Positions 34,337 through 47,192 of a DNA stretch of 64,000 bases are shown here, one piece after another. The position numbers and the translations under genes were made by a program. This DNA comes from Pseudomonadota bacterium. Its GTDB lineage: Bacteria > Pseudomonadota > Alphaproteobacteria > Acetobacterales > Acetobacteraceae. How positions within the stretch are numbered: position 1 is the stretch's first letter; every line of letters starts with the position of its first letter. The stretch lies in NCBI GenBank assembly GCA_021845595.1, contig JAJZVV010000003.1, forward strand, positions 1 to 64,000, given 5' to 3'. The notes beneath the pieces were generated by a model that saw nothing but the letters and a program-made list of their open reading frames with translations, made no database searches and had not been told where the DNA came from.

Positions 34337-36377
34337 GTTGCTGCTGGAACTGTTCAGCGAGGAAATCCCCGCCCGCATGCAGGCGGACGCCGCCGCGGCG
34401 CTGGCGCGGGCCGTGGCCGCCGACCTCGCCCTGCTGCATCCGCGCGCGCTGCGCAGCTTCCATTCGCCGCGGCGGATCGCCGTCGCCGCCGAACTCGACG
34501 CCCTGGTGCCGGCGAGCGAGACCATCGAGCGCGGCCCGCGTCGCGGCGCGCCGGAGGCGGCGCTGGCCGGGTTCCTGCGCAAGCACACCGCCGCGCGGGA
34601 GGATGTCAGCGCGGAGGGCGATTACTGGGTGCTGCGCCGCACCCATGCCGCCCGCGCCGCCGGCGACCTGGTCGCGAGCGCGATCCCCGCCATCCTGCGC
34701 CGCTTTCCCTGGCCGAAATCCATGCGCTGGGACGCCAGCGCCTTCCCCTGGGTGCGGCCGCTGCGGCGCATTCTCTGCCTGCTCGATGGCGCCGTGGTGC
34801 CGTTCGATCTGCGCGAGGGCGAGGATGACGGCCACGGGCTCGCCGCCGGCGATCACACCGAGGGGCACCGGTTCCTGGCCCCGGGCGCGTTCCACGTTCT
34901 CGGCGCCGCCGACTGGCAGGCCAAGCTGCGCGCGCGGCAGGTGCTCGCCGATGCCGAGGAGCGCCGCGAGGCGATCCGCGCCGGGCTCGCCGATCTCGCC
35001 GCCGCGCGCGGGCTGACGATCGTGCCGGACGAAGCCCTGCTCGACGAGGTGACCGGCCTCGTCGAGTGGCCGGTGCCGCTCATCGGGCGGATCGATGCCG
35101 CGTTCATGGACCTGCCGCCCGAAGTGATGCAGGTCTCGATGCGGGTGAACCAGCGCTATTTCGCCACCCGCCACGCCGACGGCACGCCGGCGCCGGCCTT
35201 CGCCTTCATCGCCAACATTGCGGCGGCGGATGGCGGCGCGGCGATCGTCGCCGGCAACGAGCGGGTGCTGCGGGCGCGGTTCGCCGACGCCCGGCATTTC
35301 TGGGACCTGGACCGGAAGGCGCGGCTCGCCGACCGGGTCGAGGCGCTGGAGGCGATCACCTTCCACGCCAGACTCGGCAGCCAGGGCGCGCGGGTGCGCC
35401 GGCTGGAACGGCTGGCCGCGCGCATCGCCGGGACGATCGGCGCCGACCCGCTGCTGGCCGCCGAGGCGGCGCGGCTGGCCAAGGCCGACCTCACCACCGG
35501 AATGGTCGGCGAGTTCCCCGAGCTGCAGGGCGTGATGGGGCGCTACTACGCGCGCCACGACGGCGCCCCGCCCGCCGTTGCCGACGCCATCCGCGACCAT
35601 TACCTGCCCAGAGGCCCGACCGATCCGGTGCCGACGGCGCCGGTCTCGATCGCCGTCGCGCTGGCGGACAAGTTCGATCTCGTCGCCGGCTTCTTCGCCA
35701 TCGGTGAGCCGCCGACCGGCTCGGCGGACCCCTACGCCCTGCGGCGGGCGGCGCTCGGCATCATCCGCAGCATCCGCGAGAACGGCCTGCGGCTGCGGCT
35801 GCGCCCGCTGATCGAAGCCGCCGCACACGGGCTGCCGGCGGCGCCACCGGTGGATGCCATCCTCGCCTTCCTGCACGAGCGCCTGCGCGTGCAGTTGCGC
35901 GGCGAGGGGCTGCGCCATGACATCGTCGCCGCCGCGCTGGCGAGCGCGGGCGTGGATGACGACCTCGTGGTGCTCGCCCGCCGGGCCGAGGCCGTCGCCG
36001 GCCTGCTCGGCACGCCGACGGGGGCGGACCTGCTCACCGCCTATCGGCGCGCGGCCAATATCCTGCGCATCGAGGAGAAGAAGGACGGGCCGCACGACGG
36101 CCAGGCGGATCCGGCGCTGTTCCGTGAACCGGAAGAAGGCGGCCTCGACGAGACCCTCACCACCGCGCTGGCCGCGATCCAGGCGGCGGTGCAGGTCGAG
36201 CGCGTCGAGGACGAGGTCCGTGCCATGGCGGCGCTGCGCGGGCCGATCGATGTGTTTTTCGAGCAGGTGACGGTCAACGATGCCGATCCCGCACTACGCC
36301 GGAATCGGCTAAAGCTGCTTTCACAGATCCGTCGCACCATGAATCGATTCGCCGATTTTTCCATGATCGAGGGTTGA
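34329..36377 (+). CDS. glyS: Glycyl-tRNA synthetase beta subunit
   Basis: 682 residues from a GTG at 34329 that begins the family sequence (V)[17 protein letters not shown]. The beta subunit binds tRNA and stabilises GlyQ. Landmarks include [20 protein letters not shown] near 120, [18 protein letters not shown] near 255 and [16 protein letters not shown] near 460 (HD-like region), ending in an anticodon-binding domain. Overlap with glyQ shows coupling. Its stop is 11 bp before ppdK, so all three are probably one transcript. Confidence 0.97.
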   Translation: MAELLLELFSEEIPARMQADAAAALARAVAADLALLHPRALRSFHSPRRIAVAAELDALVPASETIERGPRRGAPEAALAGFLRKHTAAREDVSAEGDYWVLRRTHAARAAGDLVASAIPAILRRFPWPKSMRWDASAFPWVRPLRRILCLLDGAVVPFDLREGEDDGHGLAAGDHTEGHRFLAPGAFHVLGAADWQAKLRARQVLADAEERREAIRAGLADLAAARGLTIVPDEALLDEVTGLVEWPVPLIGRIDAAFMDLPPEVMQVSMRVNQRYFATRHADGTPAPAFAFIANIAAADGGAAIVAGNERVLRARFADARHFWDLDRKARLADRVEALEAITFHARLGSQGARVRRLERLAARIAGTIGADPLLAAEAARLAKADLTTGMVGEFPELQGVMGRYYARHDGAPPAVADAIRDHYLPRGPTDPVPTAPVSIAVALADKFDLVAGFFAIGEPPTGSADPYALRRAALGIIRSIRENGLRLRLRPLIEAAAHGLPAAPPVDAILAFLHERLRVQLRGEGLRHDIVAAALASAGVDDDLVVLARRAEAVAGLLGTPTGADLLTAYRRAANILRIEEKKDGPHDGQADPALFREPEEGGLDETLTTALAAIQAAVQVERVEDEVRAMAALRGPIDVFFEQVTVNDADPALRRNRLKLLSQIRRTMNRFADFSMIEG

Positions 36378-36388
36378 AGGAGCGCCTG

Positions 36389-39058
<2,670 letters not shown>

Positions 39059-39086
39059 CACGGATGCGAGTGGCGACGGGGCGCGC

Positions 39087-39893
39087 ATGGCGGCACACAG
39101 CCGGGGCGTGCAGTCGGTCGAGGTGGCGGGGCGGATCCTCGCCGCGCTGACCGCCCATGCCGGGCCGATGATGCTGCGCGACCTCGCCGCGGCAGCGGCG
39201 GTGACCCCGGCGCAGGCGCATGCCTACCTGGTCAGCCTGCGCAAGCTCGAACTGGTCGAGCAGGAAGCGGATGGCAGCCGCTACCGGCTGGGCCCGTTCG
39301 CCCTGCGCATGGGCCTCGCCCGGCTGCGCGTCTCCGACCCGCTGCGCATGGCCGCGGACATGATCGGCACGCTCTCGGACCGGCTCGGCCTGATGATGAC
39401 GATCACGGTCTGGGGCGACCATGGGCCAACGGTGGTGCGGGTGCACGAAGCGGCGACGCAGGTGCACGCCAACCTGCGCGCCGGCTCGGTGTTCGCACTG
39501 ACCGGCACGGCGACCGGCTGGGTGTTCGCCGCCTTCGCGCCGCCCGACCTGGTGGAGGCGATGATCGGCGCCGAGATGGCCGACCCGCGCCACAGCCAGC
39601 GCGTCGCCGCCGGCATGTCGCTGGCCGACGTCCGCGCCGAGGTCGCGCGGGTGCGGGTGGATCTCTATGCCACGACGGACGGGCGGCCGATCCCCGGCAT
39701 CGCCGCCATCGCGGTGCCGGTGTTCGACCATAGCGGCCAGCTTCAGCTCGTGATCACCGCCATCGGTCCTTCGGGAATGGTGGATCGCAGCCACGCCTCC
39801 GCCCAGGTGGCGACGCTGGTCGCTGCGGCGCGGGAACTCTCCGAGCGTCTGGGCTACGCGCCGGCCGGGGGGGAGACGGCGCCGGCCATGTGA
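39087..39893 (+). CDS. IclR-family transcriptional regulator
   Basis: 268 residues. A winged HTH at about 8-65 (LRDLAAAAAVTPAQAHAYLVSLRKLELVEQ) precedes an IclR effector domain (GLMMTITVWGDHGPTVVRVHEAATQV, and IPGIAAIAVPVFDHSGQLQLVITAIG near 215). Such regulators often control aromatic or organic-acid catabolism. It follows ppdK by 28 bp in the same direction and its 3' end overlaps the convergent flavoprotein by 40 bp. The homogentisate operon 1.8 kb downstream is a plausible target; a candidate operator is at 41608-41631. Confidence 0.93.
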   Translation: MAAHSRGVQSVEVAGRILAALTAHAGPMMLRDLAAAAAVTPAQAHAYLVSLRKLELVEQEADGSRYRLGPFALRMGLARLRVSDPLRMAADMIGTLSDRLGLMMTITVWGDHGPTVVRVHEAATQVHANLRAGSVFALTGTATGWVFAAFAPPDLVEAMIGAEMADPRHSQRVAAGMSLADVRAEVARVRVDLYATTDGRPIPGIAAIAVPVFDHSGQLQLVITAIGPSGMVDRSHASAQVATLVAAARELSERLGYAPAGGETAPAM

Positions 39894-41587
39894 TGGGCGG
39901 CGATGAACCCGAAGGTCATCGCCGGGCCCAGCGTGATGCCGCCGCCGGGATAATTGCCGCCCATGATGCTGGCGAGATCGTTGCCGGCGGCATAGAGCCC
40001 GGGGATCGGCGCGCCGGACCGATCCAGCACCCGCGCGTGCTCGTCGCCGCGCAGCCCGTCGAACGTGCCGAGATCGCCCGGCACCAGCTTCAGCGCATAG
40101 AACGGCCCGGTTTCGATCGGCCCGACGCAGGGATTGGGGGTCCGCGACGGGTCCCCGAGATAGCGGTTGTAGGCGGTGCTGCCGCGGCCGAAGGCGGCAT
40201 CCTCGCCGCGCCGCGCGCCCTCGTTGTAGTCGGCGACGGTGCGTGTCAGCGCGCCCGCGTCGATGCCGGCGCGGGAGGCGAGTTCGGCCAGGGTCCGCCC
40301 GCGCTGGAGGTAGCCGGAGCGCACATAGGGCGAGATCGGCACCGGGAAGGGCTTGGCGAAGCCCAGCCCGTAGCGGCGGATGGTCGGGTGGTCCACGATC
40401 AGGAACGCTTCGTAGGCGGCCTGGTCCTGGCAGGCCCGGACCATCGCCTGGACGAAATCGTGATAGGAGTCCGCCTCGTTGACGAAGCGGACGCCGGCGC
40501 GGGTGACGGCGATGACGCCGGGCTTGGCGCGGTCGACGAAATGGGGGAACACGCCGATGGTTCCGTCCCGATGCGGCACCCGTGAGACGGGCACCCAGGC
40601 GGCGGCGTTCGGCAGCCGATCCTCGATCGCGGCCCCGACCTGCTCGCCGAGACGCAGCCCGTCGCCGGTATTGCCCGGCGGCGCCGGCGAGACATGCTCG
40701 AGCCCGGTCGGCGCATGACGGAACAGCGCCTTGCGGCGTTCGACATCCTGCGGGAAGCCGCCGCAGGCGAGCACGACGCCGCGCCGGGCCATGACGCGCA
40801 GCATCCGCCCCTCGCGCTCGACCAGCGCGCCGGTGACGGCGCCGTTCTCGGCCAGCACCGCGCGCACCGGCGCGCTGGTCCAGATCGGCACGCCGAGATC
40901 GAAGGCGGACTTGGCCAGCCGCGCCGCCAGCGCGTTGCCGTTGGCCAGGCGCATGGCCCGCCCGTGCACGGCGCGCTCGCGGGCATAGCGCGCGAGCAGG
41001 CGGGCGACATAGGCGGCCGAGACCACGGAGCGGGTGACGTTGAAGAAGTGCAGCAGCTCCTTGCCCGAGCCGATCATCATGCCGAGGAACGTGATCTCGC
41101 GCAGCGGCGGGCGCAGCCGGGCGACCTCGGCGCCGAGGGCGGTGGCATCGAACGGCGCGGCGCAGATCGAGCGTCCGCCCTCGGTGCCGCCCGGCGCGGT
41201 CGGGTGGTAGTCAGAGAATTGCGGCCCGAGCACGAACTGCACCGCGGTTTCGCGCTCGAAGAAGGCGACCATGCGCGGCCCGGCTTCGAGGAACGCGTCC
41301 ACCCGCGCGGCGTCGAAATGGTTGCCCGCCTCGTGCTGCAGATAGATCCGCGCCGCCGCCGCGCTGTCGTCGATGCCGGCGCGGGCGGCCAGGGGATTGC
41401 CGGGAATCCACAGCCAGCCGCCGGACCGCGCGGTGGTGCCGCCGAACAGCGGCTCTTTTTCCGCGACGATGACCTCCAGCCCGAGCTTGCGCGCGGTGAC
41501 GGCGGCGGCGAGCCCGCCGGCGCCGGAGCCGGCGACGAGGACGTCGCACTGGAGCGTTTCGGCGGGGCGGGACGCGGCGTCGGGCAT
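39854..41587 (-). CDS. FAD-dependent oxidoreductase (fumarate-reductase/ketosteroid-dehydrogenase superfamily)
   Basis: 577 residues. The N-terminal Rossmann loop VLVAGSGAGGLAAAVTARK with GGTTARSGGWLWIPGN, and a C-terminal YAAGNDLASIMGGNYPGGGITLGPAMTFG that closes the FAD site, place it in the FAD_binding_2 family together with 3-ketosteroid-delta1-dehydrogenases and flavocytochrome c fumarate reductases. The substrate is unknown; a role in aromatic or steroid-like side-chain oxidation is suggested by the adjacent hmgA-fahA operon, from which it is divergent by 125 bp. No haem or signal peptide is present. Confidence 0.88.
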   Translation of the reverse strand: MPDAASRPAETLQCDVLVAGSGAGGLAAAVTARKLGLEVIVAEKEPLFGGTTARSGGWLWIPGNPLAARAGIDDSAAAARIYLQHEAGNHFDAARVDAFLEAGPRMVAFFERETAVQFVLGPQFSDYHPTAPGGTEGGRSICAAPFDATALGAEVARLRPPLREITFLGMMIGSGKELLHFFNVTRSVVSAAYVARLLARYARERAVHGRAMRLANGNALAARLAKSAFDLGVPIWTSAPVRAVLAENGAVTGALVEREGRMLRVMARRGVVLACGGFPQDVERRKALFRHAPTGLEHVSPAPPGNTGDGLRLGEQVGAAIEDRLPNAAAWVPVSRVPHRDGTIGVFPHFVDRAKPGVIAVTRAGVRFVNEADSYHDFVQAMVRACQDQAAYEAFLIVDHPTIRRYGLGFAKPFPVPISPYVRSGYLQRGRTLAELASRAGIDAGALTRTVADYNEGARRGEDAAFGRGSTAYNRYLGDPSRTPNPCVGPIETGPFYALKLVPGDLGTFDGLRGDEHARVLDRSGAPIPGLYAAGNDLASIMGGNYPGGGITLGPAMTFGFIAAHHMAGAVSPPAGA

Positions 41588-41607
41588 GGGGACCGTCTCC
41601 GAGAGTT

Positions 41608-41631
41608 ATTCGTCTATTGCGAATGTATTCG
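41608..41631. promoter_or_regulatory. Candidate operator between divergent genes
   Basis: In an AT-rich island, ATTCG (41608-41612) is inverted as CGAAT (41620-41624), which with ATTCG (41627-41631) also forms the palindrome CGAAT-GT-ATTCG. Such overlapping inverted repeats between two divergent genes suit a dimeric regulator such as the nearby IclR protein. No regulator-specific consensus is matched. Confidence 0.45.
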
Positions 41632-41695
41632 CTATTTCGTAGGATGGCAACCGCGCCCGGGATGGCGCACAAATTGGCGGGGAGAACGGCCAAAC

Positions 41696-41716
41696 ATGAG
41701 CGAAACCACACCATGA
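41696..41716 (+). CDS. Six-codon leader ORF overlapping the next start codon
   Basis: ATG-AGC-GAA-ACC-ACA-CCA-TGA has GGGGAGAACGGCCAAAC upstream, while the following gene start at 41713 has no such site. The TGA shares bases with that ATG (ATGA), so ribosomes could re-initiate. This is speculative. Confidence 0.3.
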   Translation: MSETTP

Positions 41717-42963
41717 GCGCACACGCACCACGGTTCGGGCGCCGCCGGGCGCTGGGCGCGGCCCTGATGGCGCCGGCGTTGGCGATGCCGATGCTCGGGC
41801 TATCCCGCCGGAGCGCCGCGGCTTCCGAGCCGATCCGGCTCGGCGTGCTGGTGGACATGTCGAGCTGGGGCCGCGATACCGGCGGGCCGGCCTCGGTGGT
41901 CGCGGCGCAGATGGCGGCCGAGGAGGTCGGCGGCGCGGTGGGCGGGCGCCCGATCGAGATTCTCGGCGGCGACCATCAGATGAAGACCGATGTCGGCCTC
42001 GAGATCGCCCGCAACTGGATCGACAACAAGGGCGTGCTGGCGATCGTCGACGTGCCGAACTCGGCCATCGGCATCGCCATCAGCGGCCTGGCGAAGGAGA
42101 AGAACCGGGTGGCGCTGCTCTCCGGGCCCGGCTCCAGCGCCATCACCGACAAGCTCTGCAACGCCAACACGGTGCAGTTCACCTACGATACCTATGCGCT
42201 GGCCAAGGTGACGAGCCAGGCGCTGATCGCCGATGGCGCCAAGAGCTGGTATTTCATCACCGCGGACTATGCATTCGGCCACCAGCTCCAGGCCGACGCC
42301 ACGCGCTTCATCGAGCAGGCCGGCGGCAAGGTGCTCGGCGCCACGGCGCACCCGCCGGGGACCAGCGATTTCTCCTCCGCGCTGCTCTCCGCCCAGGCCT
42401 CCGGCGCCGCGGTCGTGGCGCTGGCGAACGCCGCCTCCGATACCGACAACACGCTGAAGCAGGCAGCGGAATTCGGCATCGGCGCGACCCGCAACGGCCA
42501 GCGACTGGCGGCGCTGCTGATGTTCATCTCGGACGTCCACGCCGTCGGGCTCAAAATTGCGCAGGGCACGCTGCTCACCACCGCGTCGTACTGGAACCAG
42601 AGCCCCGCCGCGCGGGCCTGGTCGGAGCGGTTCTTCAAGCGCACCGGTGTGATGCCGACGATGGAGCAGGCCGGCGCCTACGGTGCCGTGCTGCATTATC
42701 TCAAGGCGGTCGCCGTCTCCGGCACCGACGCGCAGGCGGCGATGGCGCAGATGCGGGCGATGCCGATCAACGATGTGTTTCTCGGCAACGGCACGCTGCG
42801 CGCCGATGGCAGGGTGCTGCGGCCGATGTATCTCGCGCGCGTCAAGACGCCAGCCGAGAGCCGGGAGCCGTGGGACTATCTCGACATCGTCAAGACCGTG
42901 CCGGCCGATCAGGCATTCCGGCCGGTTTCGGAATCCATGTGCAAACTGCTGCAGAAAGCCTGA
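41713..42963 (+). CDS. ABC transporter substrate-binding protein (Peripla_BP_6), Tat-type signal
   Basis: 416 residues. A twin-arginine-type signal (GRRRALGAALMAPALAMPMLGLSRRSAAA) precedes a two-lobed LivJ-like fold: EPIRLGVLVDMSSWGRDTGGPASVVAAQMAAEEV. It opens the homogentisate operon; 23 bp separate it from the MBL gene. It probably captures an aromatic acid, since type I binding proteins with aromatic ligands accompany such operons; permease and ATPase genes are absent here and must be elsewhere. The start at 41713 lies where the signal begins; an ATG at 41662 is an alternative. Confidence 0.87.
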   Translation: MSAHAPRFGRRRALGAALMAPALAMPMLGLSRRSAAASEPIRLGVLVDMSSWGRDTGGPASVVAAQMAAEEVGGAVGGRPIEILGGDHQMKTDVGLEIARNWIDNKGVLAIVDVPNSAIGIAISGLAKEKNRVALLSGPGSSAITDKLCNANTVQFTYDTYALAKVTSQALIADGAKSWYFITADYAFGHQLQADATRFIEQAGGKVLGATAHPPGTSDFSSALLSAQASGAAVVALANAASDTDNTLKQAAEFGIGATRNGQRLAALLMFISDVHAVGLKIAQGTLLTTASYWNQSPAARAWSERFFKRTGVMPTMEQAGAYGAVLHYLKAVAVSGTDAQAAMAQMRAMPINDVFLGNGTLRADGRVLRPMYLARVKTPAESREPWDYLDIVKTVPADQAFRPVSESMCKLLQKA

Positions 42964-42986
42964 TCAGCGTAGACCAGGAGAGATTC

Positions 42987-43985
42987 ATGGCAGGATTCGC
43001 CTCGACCACCGACCTCGGCGCCAAGACCATCTCGTTCGAGGAGCTGGGGCCGGGCCTCTACGGCTACACCGCCGAGGGCGACCCCAATTCCGGTGTCGTC
43101 ATCGGCGACGATTCGGTTCTGGTCGTCGATGCCCAGGCGACGCCGGCGATGGCCGAGGACGTCATCGCGCACATCCGCCGGGTCACCGACAAGCCGATCC
43201 GCCACATCGTGCTGTCGCATTATCACGCCGTGCGCGTGCTCGGCGCCGCCGGCTATCCGGGGGCCGAAATCATCGCCTCGGACACCACGCGCGCGCTGAT
43301 CGTCGAGCGTGGCGCGGCGGACATGGCGAGCGAGATCGGCCGGTTCCCGCGGCTGTTTCGCGGCAAGGAGAGCATTCCCGGCCTGACCTGGCCGCATGTC
43401 GTGTTCCATCAGCGGATGACGCTGTGGATGGGCAAGCGCGAGGTGCAGATCATCCATATCGGCCGCAGCCACACCGCCGGCGATACCGTGGTCTGGCTGC
43501 CGAAGGAGAAGGTGCTGTTCGCCGGCGATACCGTCGAGTTCGGCGCCACGCCCTATTGCGGCGACGCGCATTTCACCGACTGGCCGCAGACGCTGGCCGC
43601 ACTCGGCGCGCTCGGCGCCGAACGGCTCGTGCCGGGGCGCGGGCGCAGCCTCATCGGCGCGGCGGAGGTGAAGGACGGCATCGCCGGCACCGCCGCCTTC
43701 ACCTCGGACCTGTTCGCCCTGGCCAAGGCCGGCGTCGCGCGCAAGCAGCCGCTCAAGGACATCTATGCCGAGGCGATGGCGACGCTGCGGCCGCGCTACG
43801 GGCATTGGGTGATCTTCGAGCACTGCATGCCCTTCAATGTCAGCCGGGCGTTCGACGAGGCGAGCGGCATCGACTGGCCGCGCATCTGGACCGCGGAGCG
43901 CGACCTCGAGATGTGGCGCGCGCTGGAGCAGGGCGCGGCGATGAAATCGGCCGAGGTCGAGGTGCGGCCCGAGGTGAAGCCATGA
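42987..43985 (+). CDS. MBL-fold metallohydrolase of the homogentisate operon
   Basis: 332 residues. Metallo-beta-lactamase fold with SGVVIGDDSVLVVDAQATP near 35, HIGRSHTAGDTVVWLPKEKVLFAGDTVEFG near 155. The canonical HxHxDH is SHYHAVRV: His78 and His80 are kept but the Asp and His are replaced by Val82 and Arg83, so one metal site may be lost. The reaction is unknown; a ring-cleavage side product or lactone hydrolase is a guess. Start ATG follows CAGGAGAG. It is coupled (ATGA, 4-bp overlap) to the monooxygenase. Confidence 0.85.
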   Translation: MAGFASTTDLGAKTISFEELGPGLYGYTAEGDPNSGVVIGDDSVLVVDAQATPAMAEDVIAHIRRVTDKPIRHIVLSHYHAVRVLGAAGYPGAEIIASDTTRALIVERGAADMASEIGRFPRLFRGKESIPGLTWPHVVFHQRMTLWMGKREVQIIHIGRSHTAGDTVVWLPKEKVLFAGDTVEFGATPYCGDAHFTDWPQTLAALGALGAERLVPGRGRSLIGAAEVKDGIAGTAAFTSDLFALAKAGVARKQPLKDIYAEAMATLRPRYGHWVIFEHCMPFNVSRAFDEASGIDWPRIWTAERDLEMWRALEQGAAMKSAEVEVRPEVKP

Positions 43986-45643
43986 CTTACGTCTATCCGC
44001 GCTACGACTATGAGCGGCCGGCCGAGTTCGGGGGCGACGCGGGGCGCCATCGCGTCGTCGTCGTCGGCGCCGGCATGGTCGGGCTCACGCTCGCGCTCGA
44101 TCTCGCGCGCCGCGGCGTCAAGGTGGTCGTGCTCGACGACGACGACACCGTCTCCGAGGGCTCGCGCGCGATCTGCCTCGCCAAGCGCACGCTGGAGATT
44201 TTCCATCGGCTCGGCCTCGGGCCGCGGCTTCTGGCCAAGGGTGTGACCTGGAACGTCGGCAAGGTGTTCTTCCAGGACCGGCTGATCTACAGCTTCAATC
44301 TGCAGCCCGAGGACGGGCACGAGTACCCGGCCTTCATCAATCTCCAGCAATATTACCTGGAGGAATGGCTGGTCGAGGCGTGCCGGGAGGCCGGCGTCGA
44401 GCTGCGCTGGCGCAGCCGCGTCAGCGCCGTCGAGAACCACGCCGATCATGTCGCGCTCACGGTCACGACCCCGGACGGCAGCTACCGGCTGGAGAGCGAA
44501 TGGCTGCTCGCCTGCGACGGCGCGCGCTCGTTCGTGCGCGAGGCGATGGGCCTGCCGTTCATCGGCAAGGTTTTCCGCGACCGTTTCCTCATCGCCGATG
44601 TGCGCATGCAGGCGGCCTTTCCGAACGAGCGCTGGTTCTGGTTCGACCCGCCATTCCATCGCGGCCAGTCGGTGCTGCTGCACAAGCAGCCGGACGATGT
44701 CTGGCGCATCGATTTCCAGCTCGGCTGGGGCGCTGATCCGGAGGAGGAACGCCGGCCCGAACGCGTCATCCCGCGCGTGCGCGCGATGCTCGGCGCGCAT
44801 GTGCCGTTCGAGCTCGAATGGGTCAGCGTCTATACGTTCCGCTGTCGCCGGCTGGAACGCTTCGTCCATGGCCGCACCATCTTCGCCGGCGATGCGGCGC
44901 ATCAGGTCAGCCCGTTCGGCGCGCGCGGCGGCAATGCCGGGGTGCAGGACGCCGACAATCTGGCCTGGAAACTCGCCGCCGTGCTCGAGGGCCGCGCCGG
45001 TCCGGCGCTGATCGCGACCTACGACGACGAGCGCATCGCAGCGGCCGACGAGAACATTCTCAACTCCACGCGCAGCACCGATTTCATCACGCCGAAAACC
45101 AAGGCCGCGCAGGCCTATCGCGACGGTGTGCTGGGGCTCGCAGAACATTTCCCGTTCGCCCGGGCGCTGGTCAATTCCGGGCGGCTGTCGCGCCCCGCGG
45201 TGCTCGCCTCCAGCCCGCTGAACATGCGCCGCTCGCCGGACTGGCCCGCCGCTCTGCCGCTCGGCGCGCCGGCAGCGGACGCGCCGGTGCGGCACGGGGA
45301 AACGGATTCATGGCTGCTGCACCATTGCGCCGGCCCCGGCTTCACCCTGCTCGGCTTCGGCGCGGAGCCGCCGCTGGCCGCCGAATCGCTCAGCGCGCTG
45401 CCGGTGACGCTGGTGCAGATTTCGCCGGAGCCGGGGCCGGCGCCGCCGGGCGTGACGCGGCTCCTGGACCGCGACGGGCTCGCGCGCAGCCGCTATGGCG
45501 CGCCACCCGGCGGCTGCGTGCTGCTGCGCCCGGACCAGCATGTGCTGGCCCGCTTCGCCCGGTTCGATCCGGATGCGATCCGCGCCGCGCTCGCCCACGC
45601 CTATGCGCCACGCCACGCCAGCCACCGGGAGCATGTCGGATGA
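43982..45643 (+). CDS. FAD-dependent aromatic-ring hydroxylase (MhpA/PheA family)
   Basis: 553 residues. Class A flavin monooxygenase motifs are complete: [21 protein letters not shown] near 23, the DG motif [16 protein letters not shown] near 177, and GD motif [22 protein letters not shown] near 300. The protein has the C-terminal thioredoxin-like domain of MhpA/TfdB types. Because hmgA follows, the simplest reaction is hydroxylation of a hydroxyphenylacetate to homogentisate, using NAD(P)H and O2. This is inference. It overlaps its neighbours on both sides by 4 bp. Confidence 0.9.
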   Translation: MTYVYPRYDYERPAEFGGDAGRHRVVVVGAGMVGLTLALDLARRGVKVVVLDDDDTVSEGSRAICLAKRTLEIFHRLGLGPRLLAKGVTWNVGKVFFQDRLIYSFNLQPEDGHEYPAFINLQQYYLEEWLVEACREAGVELRWRSRVSAVENHADHVALTVTTPDGSYRLESEWLLACDGARSFVREAMGLPFIGKVFRDRFLIADVRMQAAFPNERWFWFDPPFHRGQSVLLHKQPDDVWRIDFQLGWGADPEEERRPERVIPRVRAMLGAHVPFELEWVSVYTFRCRRLERFVHGRTIFAGDAAHQVSPFGARGGNAGVQDADNLAWKLAAVLEGRAGPALIATYDDERIAAADENILNSTRSTDFITPKTKAAQAYRDGVLGLAEHFPFARALVNSGRLSRPAVLASSPLNMRRSPDWPAALPLGAPAADAPVRHGETDSWLLHHCAGPGFTLLGFGAEPPLAAESLSALPVTLVQISPEPGPAPPGVTRLLDRDGLARSRYGAPPGGCVLLRPDQHVLARFARFDPDAIRAALAHAYAPRHASHREHVG

Positions 45644-45879
45644 ACCTGAACACCGAACCGCGCCTGGCCGATCCGGACGGGCTGTTCGCCGCGCTGATGG
45701 AGGTGCACCGCGACCTCGACCCCGCCGCGTCGCGCCGGTTCGACGCCGAGCTGGTGCTGCTGCTCGCCAACCATATCGGCGACGACGCCGTGATCCATGC
45801 GGCGATCGGCATCGCGCGCTCGCTGCTGCCCATGCAAACCGAAGCCGCGGAGGCTTCGGACCAGGAGGACGTGCCATGA
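45640..45879 (+). CDS. DUF2783 small protein
   Basis: 79 residues, mostly helical and acidic ([41 protein letters not shown]). DUF2783 proteins regularly accompany an MhpA-like hydroxylase and hmgA; a structural or regulatory helper role is likely but unproven. ATGA overlaps at both ends indicate translational coupling to the hydroxylase and hmgA. Confidence 0.9.
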   Translation: MNLNTEPRLADPDGLFAALMEVHRDLDPAASRRFDAELVLLLANHIGDDAVIHAAIGIARSLLPMQTEAAEASDQEDVP

Positions 45880-47192
45880 ACGTCGCGATGCGCTCGGCCG
45901 GAACGGCCTCCGGCCTCGCCTATCTCTCCGGCTTCGGCAACGAGTTCGCCTCCGAGGCGCTGGCCGGCGCGCTGCCCGAGGGCCAGAACTCGCCCCAGCG
46001 CGTGCCGCACGGTCTCTATGCCGAACAATTCTCGGCCACCGCCTTCACCGTGCCGCGGCGGGAATCCCGGCGGAGCTGGCTCTATCGCATCCGGCCCTCG
46101 GCGCTGCATGGCGGCTTCCGGCGCATCGAGCAGGGCGCGCTGGCCGGCGCGCTGGCCGAGCCCAACCCGAACCGGCTGCGGTGGGAGCCGCTGCCGATCC
46201 CGACGGCGCCGACCGATTTCCTCGCCGGGCTGTCGACCGTCAGCGCCAACGCGGCACCGGAGGCTCCCGGCGGCGTCAGCGTGCATGTCTACGCCGCCAA
46301 TCGCTCGATGCTGCGCGCCTTCTTCGATGCCGATGGCGAGCTGCTCATCGTGCCGCAGCTCGGGCGGCTGATGCTGGTCACCGAATGCGGCCGGCTGGAG
46401 GTGGCGCCGGGCGAAATCGCGGTCGTCCCGCGCGGGATGAAGTTCCGCGTCGATCTGCTCGACGGTGAAGCGCGCGGCTACGTCGCGGAAAATCACGGCC
46501 CGGCGCTGCGCCTGCCGGATCTCGGCCCGATCGGTGCCAACTGCCTGGCCAATCCACGTGATTTCCTCAGCCCCGTCGCCTGGTTCGAGGACCGCAGCGA
46601 GCCCACCGAGCTGGTGCAGAAATATCTCGGCACGCTGTGGGCGACGACGCTCGGCCACTCGCCGTTCGATGTCGTCGCCTGGCACGGCAACGCGGTGCCG
46701 TACAAATACGATCTGTCACGCTTCAACACCATCGGCAGCATCAGCTTCGATCATCCGGATCCGTCGATCTTCTGCGTGCTGACCGCACCGACGCCGGTCG
46801 CCGGGGTGGCGACGCTGGATTTCGTGATTTTTCCGCCGCGCTGGATGGTCGCCGAACACACGTTCCGCCCGCCATGGTTCCACCGCAACGTGATGAGCGA
46901 GTGCATGGGGCTGGTGAAGGGCGAGTACGACGCCAAGGCGGGCGGGTTCGTGCCCGGCGGAATGTCGCTGCATCCGTGCATGAGCGCGCACGGGCCGGAC
47001 GCCGTTTCCACCGAGCGCGCCATCGCCGCCGCGCTGGCGCCGCAGAAGCTCGACAACACCATGGCCTTCATGTTCGAGACGAGCCAGGTGCTGCGCCCGA
47101 CCCGCTTCGCCATGCAGAGCGAAACCTTGCAGCCTGACTATGATTCCTGCTGGAACGGCCTGGCGCGCGGCCTCCCGGGAGGCGCCCGGTGA
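45876..47192 (+). CDS. hmgA: Homogentisate 1,2-dioxygenase
   Basis: 438 residues, usual length. [39 protein letters not shown]-type start, then [16 protein letters not shown] near 268 and [22 protein letters not shown] near 335, with [10 protein letters not shown] further on; the last two supply the Fe(II) His/Glu ligands. The cytoplasmic enzyme opens homogentisate to maleylacetoacetate. No maleylacetoacetate isomerase gene is in this operon. The start is set by ATGAAC after GGAGGAC; the stop overlaps fahA. Confidence 0.97.
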   Translation: MNVAMRSAGTASGLAYLSGFGNEFASEALAGALPEGQNSPQRVPHGLYAEQFSATAFTVPRRESRRSWLYRIRPSALHGGFRRIEQGALAGALAEPNPNRLRWEPLPIPTAPTDFLAGLSTVSANAAPEAPGGVSVHVYAANRSMLRAFFDADGELLIVPQLGRLMLVTECGRLEVAPGEIAVVPRGMKFRVDLLDGEARGYVAENHGPALRLPDLGPIGANCLANPRDFLSPVAWFEDRSEPTELVQKYLGTLWATTLGHSPFDVVAWHGNAVPYKYDLSRFNTIGSISFDHPDPSIFCVLTAPTPVAGVATLDFVIFPPRWMVAEHTFRPPWFHRNVMSECMGLVKGEYDAKAGGFVPGGMSLHPCMSAHGPDAVSTERAIAAALAPQKLDNTMAFMFETSQVLRPTRFAMQSETLQPDYDSCWNGLARGLPGGAR

